DNA from: Streptomyces sp. LaPpAH-108
GTDB taxonomy: Bacteria > Actinomycetota > Actinomycetes > Streptomycetales > Streptomycetaceae
Direction: 5' to 3'
NCBI RefSeq assembly: GCF_000373625.1
Contig: NZ_KB891998.1
Coordinates: 1 to 64,000 of the forward strand
Length of the DNA stretch: 64,000 bases
The notes below the pieces were generated by a model. That model had not been told where the DNA came from and searched no databases. It saw only the letters and a program-made list of their open reading frames with translations. Both the position numbers and the translations under genes were made by a program. Of this stretch, positions 30,371-39,886 are shown in pieces. The stretch's first letter is position 1. Each line of letters starts with the position of its first letter.

Positions 30371-30410
30371 ACTCCGTCCGCGGACCGTCGTGGTCGGCCG
30401 GGCGGCCCCC

Positions 30411-33400
30411 TCAGGAAGCCGCCCCGGCCGGCCGCTTGAACATCCGCGTCGCCGTGATCTCGCTGTGCGCCTCCCCCGCCTGCGGCGGCTGCGGCAGCCC
30501 CGGCCGAAGGTGCTCCTCCACGCTGATGTACTTCAGCCCGGCCCGCAGGTCGGCGTCGTTCCGCAGCCGGATGACCAACGGGAACTCCGCCAGCGCCGTG
30601 GTGTCGAAGAGGCCCGTGGTGTAGAGCAGCTGCACACCCAGCGCGTCGGAGACGGCCCGCTGAAGCTCCAGCAGATACGTCGCGTTGGCGCGCCCGATCG
30701 GATTGTCCAGGAACAGCGTGCCCGCGTGCCGGTGCTTGTCGCGGCCCCGGTCGTTGGAGCGGAGCGCGGCCATCGTGCAGTAGAGGGCGATGGCTGCGGT
30801 GAGGAGCTGGCCGCCGGAGAAGACGTCGCCCATCTGCCCGACGGGGACGCGCTCGGCGCGCAGGACGGCGTCCGGCTTGAGGATCTCGACCGCGATGCCC
30901 TTCGACTGGAGGGCGGCGCCGACGCCGCGCAGGAGGAGGGACATGCCGTCGCGGCGCAGGTCGGAGTTCTTCTTGACGGCGGCGCGGGTGGCGTCGTCGA
31001 TGACCTCGCCGAGGCGTTCGGTCAGCGTCGCCTGGTCGGGTTCCTCGAAGCGGATGCGCAGGAACTCCTGGCCCGACCACTCGCCCAGGCCCTCGGGCAG
31101 CCGGGAGAGCCGCTGGGCGGAGCGGAGGGTGGCCAGCGAGGTCTCCACCAGGCCGCGCAGCCGGTCCACGATGGAGTCGCGGTTGCGTTCCAGCTGGGCG
31201 AGTTCGTCGGTGAGGACGCGCAGCCGGGGTGCGAAGGCGTCGGCCCACTTCTGGGCGTGCTCGGGCAGCGCGGCGGCGGGCAGTTCGCGGATCTGCTGCC
31301 GGGCCGGGGTGCGGACCTGCTCGTAGCGGGTGGAGTTGGCGTGCCGGACCAGGATGTCGCTCGCCTCGCGGACGGCGGCGTCGGCGGCGGAGAGGTCGGC
31401 GGCGCAGCCGCGCAGGGAGCGGCGGGTCTCGGCGGCGGCCTGGCGGGCCTCGTCCAGAGTGCCGGGGTAGGGCTCGGGGTTCTCCGGCTCGTCCTCGGGG
31501 GTGGTCTGCTCGCGCAGCAGGTCGCGGAGCATGGCGGCGATCTCGTCGAACCCGGCGGCCCCGTCCTCGGCGGCGCGGTGGGCCTGGAGGAGTTCGGCGT
31601 GGGCGTCGCGGGCCTCGGTCAACGCCTCGACGCGGGAGGCGAGTTCGGCCGTGGCGGTGCGCAGCAGGGCCTGGGCGTGCTCGGCGTCGCGCGGGACCAG
31701 GTCCTCGGGCAGCTCGGTGTGGGCGTCGCCGTCCTCGGGGGCGTGCCGTTCGGCCTCGCCGCGCAGTCGGCCGAGCTGTTCGCTCGCGGTCGACATGCGG
31801 GTCTCCAGGAGCTGGACCAGTTCCTCGGCACGGGCGGCGGCGGCCTGCCGGGAGGGGCCGTCGGAGCCGTCCGGGGAGGTCAGGAGCAGTTCGGCGCGGG
31901 TGCGGACCTTGTTGCTGAGCCGGTCGAGGTCGGTGCGGGCGGCGCTCTCGTCGCTCTCGGCGCGGGCCTGTTCGGCGCGCAGGTCGGCGCCGACACCGAC
32001 CTTCTCGTAGACCTGGGAGGCGGCCCGGTACGCCTCGCGCAGCGCGGGCAGCGACGCCTCGGGGGCGCCGTCCGTGTCCTCGGGCACGTCGTCGGGGGCA
32101 CCGGCGATCTCGGCGCGCTCGGCGCGCAGGGCGCGGGCGGTGCGGCGGGCGTCGTCGGCGGCGCGCTGGGCGGCGCGGCGGTCCTCGTCGGCGGCGCGGG
32201 CGCGCTCCAGGCAGGACTGGGTGCGGGCCTCGGACTCGGCGGCCTCGTCGGCCAGTTCGCGCAGCTTGAGCTGCCATCCGGCGCGCTCGCGCAGCCGGTG
32301 GGCGAGTCCGGCGAGGGCGTCGGCGGCGCGGCGGGCGCGCTGGGCGGCCTCCTGCCGCTCGTCGCGCAGCTGGACGGCCTCGGCGGCGCTCTCGTCGGCC
32401 TCGGCGCGCACCGCGCGGGCCTCGGCGAGTTCGGCCTCGGTCTCCTCGGCGAAGGCGCGGGCCTCGGCGGCGGTCCCGGCGAGTTCGGTGAGGCGTCCGG
32501 CGGGGCAGCCGGTGCGCCAGGAGGAGAGGCGGGCGGCCAGCTCGCGGTCCTTGCCGAGGCGGGCGGCGAGGGTGCGGATCTCCTCGTCGCGGGCGGCGGC
32601 GCGGGCACGCAGGGCCTGGCGCTCCTCGTCGGCGGCGAACTCGTCGTGCATGGCCGGGTTCGGCGGGACCAGGAACACGTCGCCGGGCGTCGCGTCGGCG
32701 GCCGGGGCGGGCGCGAGCAGCGCGGCGGCGGTGCCGACGGCGACGGCGGAGCGCGGCAGCAGCGCGGCCTCGCCCAGGGCCTCGCGGGCGCGGGCGTGGG
32801 TGTCGGGGTCGGTGATGATGACGCCGTCGACCAGTTCGGGACGGGTGGCGAGCACGCGCGCGTGGTCGGCGGGGTCGACGGACTGGGCGAGGTAGCGCCA
32901 GCCGGGCAGCGCCGGGATGCCGTGCTCGCCCAGGAACTCCACGGTGGCCAGGACGTCGGGTCCGGGCGGCAGCAGGCCGCCGTCGCCGAGGGCGGCGAGG
33001 ATGCGGGTGTCGTCGGCGGCTGCGGTGCGCAGCTCGAACAGGCTGCGCTCGGCGGCGGAGACGGCGTCGTCGAGGAGGGACTTCAGCTCGTCGGCGTACC
33101 GGTCGAGTCCGTCGACGTCGAGCGGGCTCTCGCTGTCGTCGTGGGGGTCCTCGTCGGCGGCGCGCTGCGCGGGTACGGCGGCGCGGGCGGTGGGCAGGCC
33201 GAGCAGTTCCGCGAGGCGGTCCTCGGCGGCCAGGGCCTCGGCCAGGCGGCGTTCGGCCTGGTGGGCGCGGTCGGCGGCGGTCGCGGCGTCGGCGGCGCGG
33301 GCGGCGGTCAGTTCGGCGCGGGACTCGACGGCGGCGGCCTCGCGGGCGCGCTCGACGGCGGCGCGGGCGGCCTCGCGGGCCTCGTCCCAGGCGGCCACGG

Positions 33401-35033
33401 TGGTCTTCTCGGCGTCGCTCGCGGCGAGCGCGGCGCGGGCCGGGTCGGCGTCCGGGGCGCTGTCGTCCAGCCAGCCCGCGCGGACGGCCTCGGCCGTCTC
33501 CTGCTCGACCTCTTCGAGGCGCTGGCGCAGATGTCCGGCCTCGCTGCGGGCGCGCTGTGCCTCGGTGGCGGCGGTGGTGGAGTCGCGGTAGGCGCCGTCA
33601 CCGACCTCCTGGAGGGCGGCGGAGCGCTCCTCCTCCTCGTTGGCGAGGGATTCGGCGCGGTCGGCTGCGGCGTGCAGGGCGCGTACGAGGTCGACGGCGG
33701 CCTTGGCGCGGGCGGCAAGCGCGGGGGCCGCGTCGCGTTCGGCCTCCTGGATCGCGGCGGACACGCGGGCGACACGGTCGGCGGCGGCGCGGTGGCGCAG
33801 GACGGCCTCGGCGGCCTGCCAGGCGGAGTACAGGGTGCGGGCGTCAGCCAGTTCGCGCTTCTGCGCGGCGGCGGACTTCTCCGCGGCGGCGAGCGCCAAC
33901 GAGGCGTGCCGGTAGGCCAGTTCGGCCGCGACCAGGGAGCTGCGCTCGCGGGCGCCCTCGGAGTGGGTGACGGTGTAGGCGGCGGCCGTGACCCGCTGGG
34001 CGAGGTCGGCGGCGCGGACCCGCTCGAGTACGGCGCGTGCGGAGAGTTTCCGGGCCAGGGTGCGGGTGCGGCGCTCGGCGCCGGTGTGGACCTCGCGGGC
34101 GCGGGCACGGGCGTCGGCGGAGTCCACGATGCGGCCCAGCAGGTCGACGGAGCCCGCAGTGAAGTCGCGCTCCGCGATGAGTTCGGCGCGGCGGCCCAGC
34201 TTGTTGCCGAAGCCGCTGACCAGATCCGCGAGGCCGTCGGTGTCCCGGGTGTCGGTGACGGCGCGCAGCAGCAGGTCGGTGAAGTCGGAGTCCTTCTTGA
34301 CCGCGAAGAGACCGGCGGCCTCGCCCTCGTCGGCGTTCATCTCCCGCTGGTAGCGGAAGAGTTCGGGGTCGAGACCCAGCTCACCGAGGTGTTCGGTCCA
34401 GCGCTCATGGATCTCCTCCCAGTGGACCTCCAGGTGCGGGTAGTTCTTGCCGGCCTCGGTGAGGGCGTCGCGGAAGCCCTTCATGGTGCGGCGACGGCCC
34501 TGCGCGCCGGAGGCGCCCTCGACGGGCGGCCGTACGGCGGTGGACTCGGCCACCGGCAGGTTGTCCAGGCTGAGCCCGGGCCCGGGCCGGAAGGAGTACC
34601 AGGCTTCCGCGAACTTGCGCGGGTCGTTGGACACCTGACGGCCGCGCCACTCGCTGGCCTTGCCGACGACCACGCACTCGCCGGTCAGCACGTGCTGCCA
34701 CTCCAGGGCGACATGGCCGCAGTCGTCGGCGAGCAGGAACTTGCGCAGCACGCCGGAGCTGGCGCCGCCGAGGGTGTTGCGGTGGCCCGGCAGCATGACC
34801 GAGAAGATCAGCTTCAGCAGGACGGACTTGCCGCCGCCGTTCTCCAGGAACAGCACGCCCGCGGGCGCGGGGCGGCGCGGCGGTCCGACCGGCTCCTCCT
34901 CGAAGAACTCCGCCTGGGTGGGCGCCGGGTCGGGCACGGGGGCGCCCACGCCGCGCATGTCGAGCACGGTGTCGGCGTAGCGCGCGCCGGCGGGCCCGAT
35001 GGAGTAGAGGCGGACGCGGGACAGCTCGTACAT
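30411..35033 (-). CDS. SMC/MukB/JetC-like coiled-coil ATPase
   Basis: A 1540-residue SMC-type protein. The N-terminal half-ATPase has a Walker A-like LENGGGKSVLLK (Lys69, Ser70). Very long Ala/Glu/Arg coiled coils (about 300-660 and 800-1330) flank a globular hinge-like part (about 670-790). The C-terminal head has the ABC signature FSGGQ (1405-1409) and a Walker B LFLDNP with Asp1443 followed by Asn1444, where SMC and MukB proteins have a catalytic Glu. The C-terminus RMFKRPAGAAS is basic. It is preceded by two smaller genes like a MukF/E or JetA/B pair. It should form a DNA-loop-extruding or plasmid-restricting complex; the variant Walker B is unusual. Confidence 0.82.
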   Translation of the reverse strand: MYELSRVRLYSIGPAGARYADTVLDMRGVGAPVPDPAPTQAEFFEEEPVGPPRRPAPAGVLFLENGGGKSVLLKLIFSVMLPGHRNTLGGASSGVLRKFLLADDCGHVALEWQHVLTGECVVVGKASEWRGRQVSNDPRKFAEAWYSFRPGPGLSLDNLPVAESTAVRPPVEGASGAQGRRRTMKGFRDALTEAGKNYPHLEVHWEEIHERWTEHLGELGLDPELFRYQREMNADEGEAAGLFAVKKDSDFTDLLLRAVTDTRDTDGLADLVSGFGNKLGRRAELIAERDFTAGSVDLLGRIVDSADARARAREVHTGAERRTRTLARKLSARAVLERVRAADLAQRVTAAAYTVTHSEGARERSSLVAAELAYRHASLALAAAEKSAAAQKRELADARTLYSAWQAAEAVLRHRAAADRVARVSAAIQEAERDAAPALAARAKAAVDLVRALHAAADRAESLANEEEERSAALQEVGDGAYRDSTTAATEAQRARSEAGHLRQRLEEVEQETAEAVRAGWLDDSAPDADPARAALAASDAEKTTVAAWDEAREAARAAVERAREAAAVESRAELTAARAADAATAADRAHQAERRLAEALAAEDRLAELLGLPTARAAVPAQRAADEDPHDDSESPLDVDGLDRYADELKSLLDDAVSAAERSLFELRTAAADDTRILAALGDGGLLPPGPDVLATVEFLGEHGIPALPGWRYLAQSVDPADHARVLATRPELVDGVIITDPDTHARAREALGEAALLPRSAVAVGTAAALLAPAPAADATPGDVFLVPPNPAMHDEFAADEERQALRARAAARDEEIRTLAARLGKDRELAARLSSWRTGCPAGRLTELAGTAAEARAFAEETEAELAEARAVRAEADESAAEAVQLRDERQEAAQRARRAADALAGLAHRLRERAGWQLKLRELADEAAESEARTQSCLERARAADEDRRAAQRAADDARRTARALRAERAEIAGAPDDVPEDTDGAPEASLPALREAYRAASQVYEKVGVGADLRAEQARAESDESAARTDLDRLSNKVRTRAELLLTSPDGSDGPSRQAAAARAEELVQLLETRMSTASEQLGRLRGEAERHAPEDGDAHTELPEDLVPRDAEHAQALLRTATAELASRVEALTEARDAHAELLQAHRAAEDGAAGFDEIAAMLRDLLREQTTPEDEPENPEPYPGTLDEARQAAAETRRSLRGCAADLSAADAAVREASDILVRHANSTRYEQVRTPARQQIRELPAAALPEHAQKWADAFAPRLRVLTDELAQLERNRDSIVDRLRGLVETSLATLRSAQRLSRLPEGLGEWSGQEFLRIRFEEPDQATLTERLGEVIDDATRAAVKKNSDLRRDGMSLLLRGVGAALQSKGIAVEILKPDAVLRAERVPVGQMGDVFSGGQLLTAAIALYCTMAALRSNDRGRDKHRHAGTLFLDNPIGRANATYLLELQRAVSDALGVQLLYTTGLFDTTALAEFPLVIRLRNDADLRAGLKYISVEEHLRPGLPQPPQAGEAHSEITATRMFKRPAGAAS

Positions 35034-35106
35034 GGCGGACTCTCGTCGTAAGGCTTGGAACAGGGTGCGGTGGTGCGTGGCGGGGGTCGGGCAGGGCCCC
35101 GTGCCG

Positions 35107-35976
35107 TCAGGAGTGGAACGGCAGCCCGGCGTCGGCGACCAGGTCCAGGTCGTCGCCCTCCTCGGCGGGCAGCAGGCTCGCGGAGGCGCCGGTGTCCGGG
35201 ACTATGCCCAGTTCCAGCAGCTCGGCGAGGGCCGCGCCGCCCGCCATGTCGCGCACCTGGAGCTGATAGCGGGCCGTGGTGCGGTACGTGCCGCCGCCCT
35301 CGTCCCCGGTGCGCTGGAGGAACCCGGAGTCGGTGAGGAAGCCGAGCGCCTTGGCGACGATACCGGTGGTGGAGGCGGCCGGACGCCGGGCGTCCTTGGT
35401 GGCACCGGTGGCGCTGCGCCGCGCCCAGATCCGCCACGCGGCCTCCAGGCCGGGCGCGTCGGTCGCCGGGTCGGTGTTCTCCCCCTCCTCCTGCGCCCGC
35501 TCCTCGAGCCGACGGCACGCCTGCCGTACGAAGGCGTCCACCCCGTTGACGGTCACCCGCCCGATGTACGAGTCGTCGGCCAGGTCCTCCGGACGAGGGA
35601 ACGCCAGCGCGGCGACCGAGAGATGCGCCAGCCCGTGCAGGAACCGGTCCCCGGAGTCGGCGGTGGTCCGGCGCGCGTAATCACCCATCCGCACCGCGAA
35701 CACCGAGTCCTCGGCCGCCGTCACCGCCATCCCCGCCCGCGCCGACACCTCAAGCACGACGAGCCCGAGCCCACTGGCCACAGCGTCCGCGAGCCGCGCG
35801 AACGGCGGATCCTCCCGGTACCGCCGCAGCAGATCCGTGTACTCCTGATCCCGCGCGGGCTGCACCTTCGGCTGCAACCCGAAGGCGACGAGCCGAGCCG
35901 CGTCGGCGGCGTCGGCGGGAGTGACGGCCGGCGGCGCCGGGGCTTCGACGTCACTCCACTCGACGTGCTCGCTCAC
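35107..35976 (-). CDS. MukE/JetB-like subunit of the SMC complex
   Basis: A 289-residue acidic soluble protein with winged-helix-like segments in its second half (TGIVAKALGFLTDSGFLQRTGDEGGGTYRTTARYQLQV). I assign it by position and size to the MukE/MksE/JetB role, the middle subunit between kleisin and SMC; sequence likeness alone is not decisive. The GTG at 35976 is chosen for AAGGAG 8 bases upstream; the frame is open to 36465 but that part is the shadow of the next gene. 73 bp separate it from the SMC gene. Confidence 0.7.
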   Translation of the reverse strand: MSEHVEWSDVEAPAPPAVTPADAADAARLVAFGLQPKVQPARDQEYTDLLRRYREDPPFARLADAVASGLGLVVLEVSARAGMAVTAAEDSVFAVRMGDYARRTTADSGDRFLHGLAHLSVAALAFPRPEDLADDSYIGRVTVNGVDAFVRQACRRLEERAQEEGENTDPATDAPGLEAAWRIWARRSATGATKDARRPAASTTGIVAKALGFLTDSGFLQRTGDEGGGTYRTTARYQLQVRDMAGGAALAELLELGIVPDTGASASLLPAEEGDDLDLVADAGLPFHS

Positions 35977-36017
35977 GACTGCAACTCCTTGTGCTTGAAA
36001 CGAGGGGAAAGGGCAAC

Positions 36018-36062
36018 CCACCCAGGGGCGCGGGGAACTGCGCGACCAGCCCCAACGGCGGG
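36018..36062. repeat. Dispersed Streptomyces intergenic repeat (ggggcgcggggaactgcgcg type)
   Basis: The 110-bp gap between the kleisin-like and MukE-like genes carries the short element ggggcgcggggaactgcgcg followed by accagccccaacgg. From memory, this element and close variants occur between genes throughout Streptomyces genomes. The ggggc/gcccc arms can fold into a hairpin. Its place inside an operon could lower expression of the downstream genes. Confidence 0.7.
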
Positions 36063-36085
36063 AAAGCCGCCCACGGACAGAACCA

Positions 36086-37624
36086 TCACGCGCCCTCCGT
36101 CCGATCCGCAGCCATCCCAGCCGCGTCCAGCAGCGCGGTACCCACGATGAGATCGGCCCCACCGAATCCGGGATCGTCCAACTCGGTGCCGTCGTCCACG
36201 GCGAAGAGCAGCTTCTCCTCACCCTGACGGTAGGCGGTACCAACAGGGGGACTGGCTGCGTGGATCGCCAGCAGGGCGACCAGATAGGCAAGGTCATCGC
36301 CGCCGACGTCCGGAATCCTGCGAGCCTCGGCAAGCAGCCCGGACAGTCGACGCGGGGCATCCGGCGGGAGGTCGAGAAGCTTCTTGGCGGCGACGAGTTC
36401 TTCGTCGGTGAACCGGCTGTCGTTCGGCGTCTCGATAAGATCCGGCTCCGGCATCTCCGCCCCAAGATGCTCCCGCTCCACCGGCGGCGTCAGCAAAATA
36501 TCCACGAGGTCGGCCACCCGCACGGACACCGGCGTACGCAACCCCGTCCCACGCGCGAAGAACGCGTCGGTGACCCGGATCGCCTGCTCCACGGGCAACG
36601 GCAGCACGGGCGCCACGAGATGCCCGTACAGGTCGATGCCGGAGGCCCCCGTGGGCGTGGCGAACGCCTGCCGGTCCTGCTCGGCGCGGAAGAGCGGCCC
36701 CGCCTCCAGAAGGCGTGACTGGAGCTGGGTGTGCCGCCGGATGCAGTCCTTGACGATGTCGACCAGCTCGGCGGCACGCCGCTTGTGCTCCGGCTCCTCG
36801 GTCTCGTCGCGGGCCTTGCGGATGTTGGTGAGGATCGCGTTCTCGTGGCGGTAGCGCTCCGCCACGTGGTCCAGCGCCTCGGCGATCATGTCGGGCACGG
36901 TGTTGAGCCAGTCGACCGCGCGGACGTTGCGCCGGGTGGCCTCCAGGGCGCGGCGCAGCGTCTCGGAGTACTGCACGGTGCGGTAGCGGGCCTGCTCGGC
37001 GGCGAGCTGGGCGTCCGCGAGGCGGCCCCGGCTGATCAGGACCTCCAGCTTGACCTCGGCGGCGATCTGGGCGCTGGTGACGTCGGTGTCCAGGGCGCCG
37101 ACCAGGACGTTGACCGCCTCGTCGGTGGTGCGCAGGTAGACAGTGCCGCCGGGCCCCGGGACCTCTTCGATCAGCTTGAAGTCGTAGTCGCGGCGCACAT
37201 AGCTGCCGTCGGCCGCGAAGGTGCCGTAGACCGCGCGGAAGCCCCGGTCGGCGCTGCCGACGTTGATCAGGTTCTCCAGGACCCAGCGGGCCACCCGCTC
37301 GTGCTCGGGGGCGGAGCGGTGCGGGGCCTGGGCGGCGATGCGCGGGATCAGCCGGGCCACTATCTGGTCGTGGTCGGCGCCCGTGTCGAAGTCCATGTTG
37401 AGCGTGACCAGGTCGATGGCGGCCAGGGCCACCTCGGCCATGCCGTACACCGAGTACTCACCGGCCAGGTTGGCCTTGCGCGCGTCCAGGTCGTGCAGCG
37501 GCGCGGTGCAGGCGAGCGCGCGCAGCCGCCGCGCCAGGCCCTCGTCGGCGGCGGGGCCCGGCGCCGGGCGCGGCGCCGCGCTGAGCTGGGGCGGAACGCT
37601 GTCCGTCGTTGCAGGCGAAGTCAC
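36086..37624 (-). CDS. MukF/kleisin/JetA-like subunit of the SMC complex
   Basis: A 512-residue soluble, mostly helical protein. The N-terminal third looks winged-helix-like (KANLAGEYSVYGMAEVALAAIDLVTLNMDFD). A central coiled region (about 200-300, ARYRTVQYSETLRRALEATRRN) and a C-terminal part with VADLVDILLTPP follow. Size, gene order and fold sketch match MukF/MksF/JetA, the kleisin of MukBEF-like complexes; I infer the role. GTG 37624 has no ribosome site. A TAATCT -10 box (37637-37632) ends 7 bases before it, so the operon probably starts with a leaderless message. Confidence 0.72.
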   Translation of the reverse strand: MTSPATTDSVPPQLSAAPRPAPGPAADEGLARRLRALACTAPLHDLDARKANLAGEYSVYGMAEVALAAIDLVTLNMDFDTGADHDQIVARLIPRIAAQAPHRSAPEHERVARWVLENLINVGSADRGFRAVYGTFAADGSYVRRDYDFKLIEEVPGPGGTVYLRTTDEAVNVLVGALDTDVTSAQIAAEVKLEVLISRGRLADAQLAAEQARYRTVQYSETLRRALEATRRNVRAVDWLNTVPDMIAEALDHVAERYRHENAILTNIRKARDETEEPEHKRRAAELVDIVKDCIRRHTQLQSRLLEAGPLFRAEQDRQAFATPTGASGIDLYGHLVAPVLPLPVEQAIRVTDAFFARGTGLRTPVSVRVADLVDILLTPPVEREHLGAEMPEPDLIETPNDSRFTDEELVAAKKLLDLPPDAPRRLSGLLAEARRIPDVGGDDLAYLVALLAIHAASPPVGTAYRQGEEKLLFAVDDGTELDDPGFGGADLIVGTALLDAAGMAADRTEGA

Positions 37625-37739
37625 GGTGCACAGATTAGGTCCTCGATCTGACAACAACCCAAACGGCGCAGAAGCGACGAGCGTCACAGCGGCGCGAGAC
37701 CGCCCGCGCCGGGCGGTCAAGAGCCGGTCGTACGAGGGG

Positions 37740-38660
37740 TCATGGCGCCGGGGACGGGGCCGGGTGGACCGTGTCGGGGTCGGTCCGCCCCACCGGCACG
37801 CGCCGGATGCCGGGGCGGGTGGTGAACACCGGTCGCGGGGACGTCAGGGCGGCCAGGGCCGCCGCCGTCTCGGCCGACGCGCGCGCGTCGAGTCCGGCCG
37901 CGGTGCCGTGGCGTACCTCCTCGGCGGCCAGGCGGAGTAGTCCGGGCAGCAGGTCGGTGCAGCGCCGGGCCACCCAGCCGGTGCCCGCCGTGGCGAGCCA
38001 CCACAGGCGGGCGGCGCGGGTCGGGGCGGGGTGTGCGGGGTCGGGGGACGGCGGGGCCCCGGTGGCGAGGCCCGCGCGGGCGAGTACGGCGTGGCAGCGG
38101 GCGGCGAGGTGCCGGTGGCCGCGCTCGCCGGGGTGCAGCCGGTCGGCGCTCCACAGGGCGGGGTCGGTGAGCCAGGCGCCCTCGTGGGCGTGCAGATGGA
38201 CCGCGCCGTACCGGTCGGAGAGCGCGTGGGTCACCGTGTTGACGGCGCGCTGGCGCCGGGCCAGCGGGCGGGCGAGGGCGGCGGGCAGGCCGAGGAGCGC
38301 GCCGGGGTCGGGCAGGCAGAGGGTGAGCAGGGTGGCGCCCTGGCCGGTGAAGGCGGCGTAGACGCGGTCGAGTCCGTCGGCCACCTCGTGGATGTCGAAG
38401 GAGCCGCGCAGGGTGTCGTTGACACCGATCGCCACGGACACCAGGTCGGGCCGGAACCCGAGCCCCACCGGGGTCTGCCGGTGCAGTACGTCACGGACGC
38501 GGGCCCCGCTGACGGCGAGGTTGGCGAACTCCACCCGCCCGGGATCCTCCCTGAGCCCGCCCGCCAGCAGCGCCGCCCAGCCGCGCGGTCCGCCGGGAGC
38601 GGGGTCGCCCACGCCCTCGGTGAGCGAGTCGCCGAGCGCCACGAAACGCAGGGTTCTCAT
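37740..38660 (-). CDS. SGNH/GDSL hydrolase
   Basis: A 306-residue SGNH-fold esterase/lipase-like protein. Block I is FVALGDSLTEGVGD with the nucleophile Ser, the Gly of block II is in NLAVSGARV, block III is IGVNDTLR, and the Asp-x-x-His pair is SADRLHPGERGH. There is no signal peptide, so it acts in the cytoplasm. The last 90 residues are an Ala/Pro-rich extension. The ATG at 38660 overlaps the stop of the upstream glycosyltransferase by 4 bases, so the three genes 41007-37740 form a coupled operon, perhaps making and deacylating a glycolipid or polyol conjugate. Confidence 0.9.
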   Translation of the reverse strand: MRTLRFVALGDSLTEGVGDPAPGGPRGWAALLAGGLREDPGRVEFANLAVSGARVRDVLHRQTPVGLGFRPDLVSVAIGVNDTLRGSFDIHEVADGLDRVYAAFTGQGATLLTLCLPDPGALLGLPAALARPLARRQRAVNTVTHALSDRYGAVHLHAHEGAWLTDPALWSADRLHPGERGHRHLAARCHAVLARAGLATGAPPSPDPAHPAPTRAARLWWLATAGTGWVARRCTDLLPGLLRLAAEEVRHGTAAGLDARASAETAAALAALTSPRPVFTTRPGIRRVPVGRTDPDTVHPAPSPAP

Positions 38661-39886
38661 ACGGCCCCCTCCTCGCGCTCCCGCGCCACGCCGCGCTCTC
38701 GTACGGCGCTCTCCCCCGCGTCCGCCCGGCCCGCGCCGCGCCCGAGCACCGGCGCGTCGTGAGCGGCCAGGAACGCCTCCACCGCCGCGCCCCACCCGAA
38801 ACACTCGGCACGCGCGCGTGCCGCCTCCCGCCGCACCCGCTCCGGCCGGTCGAGCAGCGTCTCCACCGCGTCCGCGAACCCCGCGCCGTGGTCGGCCGCG
38901 ACGGCACCCGCCGACCCGACCACCTCGGGCAGCGCGGAGGACGCGCTCACCGCGACGGGCGTCCCGCACGCCATGGCCTCCAGCGCGGACAGGCCGAAGG
39001 TCTCGGCGGGGCCGGGGGCCAGGCACACGTCGGCCGCCGCCTGGAGCGCGCCGAGGGCGGCCCGGTCGCCGATGTGGCCCGCGAAGAGGACGGGCAGCCC
39101 GCGTTCCCGCGCGCGTGTCTCCAGGCGGGCGCGCAGCGGGCCGTCCCCGGCCACCACCAGCACCGCCCGCCGCCCGCGCCGCAGCAGCGTCTCCAGGGCG
39201 TCCAGCGCGACACCCGGCCGCTTCTCCACGGAGAGCCGCGAGCACAGCAGGAGCAGCGTCTCGTCCCCGCGCGCGTACGCCGCACGCGGACCGGTGTGCC
39301 GGAGCGCGGGATGCCGTTCCGTCAGGTCGACGCCCAGTGGAGCGCGGACGACGTTGCGCGCGCCGACGCGCAGGAACTCGCGCGCGGCGAACTCGGTCGT
39401 GCACACCACGCGCGCGTAGACGTGCGCGGTGCGGGTGTTGAGGGCGTCGGCGGCCCGCCGGGACAGCGGCTCGGGCACGCCCCAGGTGCGCAGGACGCCG
39501 TCGGCGGTCTCGTGCGAGACCATGACGGCGGGCACCCGGGCGCGGCGCGCCCACCGTCCGGTCCAGCGCAGCGTCGTACGGTCGGAGACCTCCAGACGGT
39601 CGGGGGCCAGCTCCTCCAGGAGAGCCGCCACGCGGGCCTGCCCGGTCAGGACGCGGTAGCCGCCGGTGCCGGGCAGCAGGGGCCCGGGGAGGGTGATGAC
39701 GCGGCCCTGCTCGGTCTCGCGGTCGGTGTGCCGGGCGCCGGGGACGATCAGCACGGGGTCGTGGCCCGCCACGCGGTAGCCCCGGCCCAGTTCGCGCAGC
39801 GCGGTGCGCAGGCCGCCGGAGGCCGGGGCGACGAAGTTGGCGAGCCGCACGATGCGCAGCGGCCGTCCGGACGCGCCGCCGCTCAT
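38657..39886 (-). CDS. Glycosyltransferase family 4 (first of a pair, SGNH-proximal)
   Basis: A 409-residue GT-B glycosyltransferase. The N-terminal domain has RIVRLANFVAPASGGLRTALRELGRGY. The C-terminal domain has LLCSRLSVEKRPGVALDAL, VVAGDGPLRARLE and the donor-binding E-x7-E stretch AETFGLSALEAMACGTPV. It has no signal or membrane segment. Donor and acceptor are unknown; sugar-nucleotide-dependent mannosyl- or glucosyltransferases are the closest families by motif. Its start overlaps the stop of the next gene upstream and its stop overlaps the SGNH gene start. Confidence 0.9.
   Translation of the reverse strand: MSGGASGRPLRIVRLANFVAPASGGLRTALRELGRGYRVAGHDPVLIVPGARHTDRETEQGRVITLPGPLLPGTGGYRVLTGQARVAALLEELAPDRLEVSDRTTLRWTGRWARRARVPAVMVSHETADGVLRTWGVPEPLSRRAADALNTRTAHVYARVVCTTEFAAREFLRVGARNVVRAPLGVDLTERHPALRHTGPRAAYARGDETLLLLCSRLSVEKRPGVALDALETLLRRGRRAVLVVAGDGPLRARLETRARERGLPVLFAGHIGDRAALGALQAAADVCLAPGPAETFGLSALEAMACGTPVAVSASSALPEVVGSAGAVAADHGAGFADAVETLLDRPERVRREAARARAECFGWGAAVEAFLAAHDAPVLGRGAGRADAGESAVRERGVAREREEGAV

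Noticed and set aside
30390..35051. Very long open frame on the plus strand opposite the SMC gene (about 1550 codons)
   Set aside because: It is the antisense shadow of a high-GC coding gene: no start signal, extremely Gly/Ala/Arg-rich protein, no domain. The minus-strand SMC product has real motifs.
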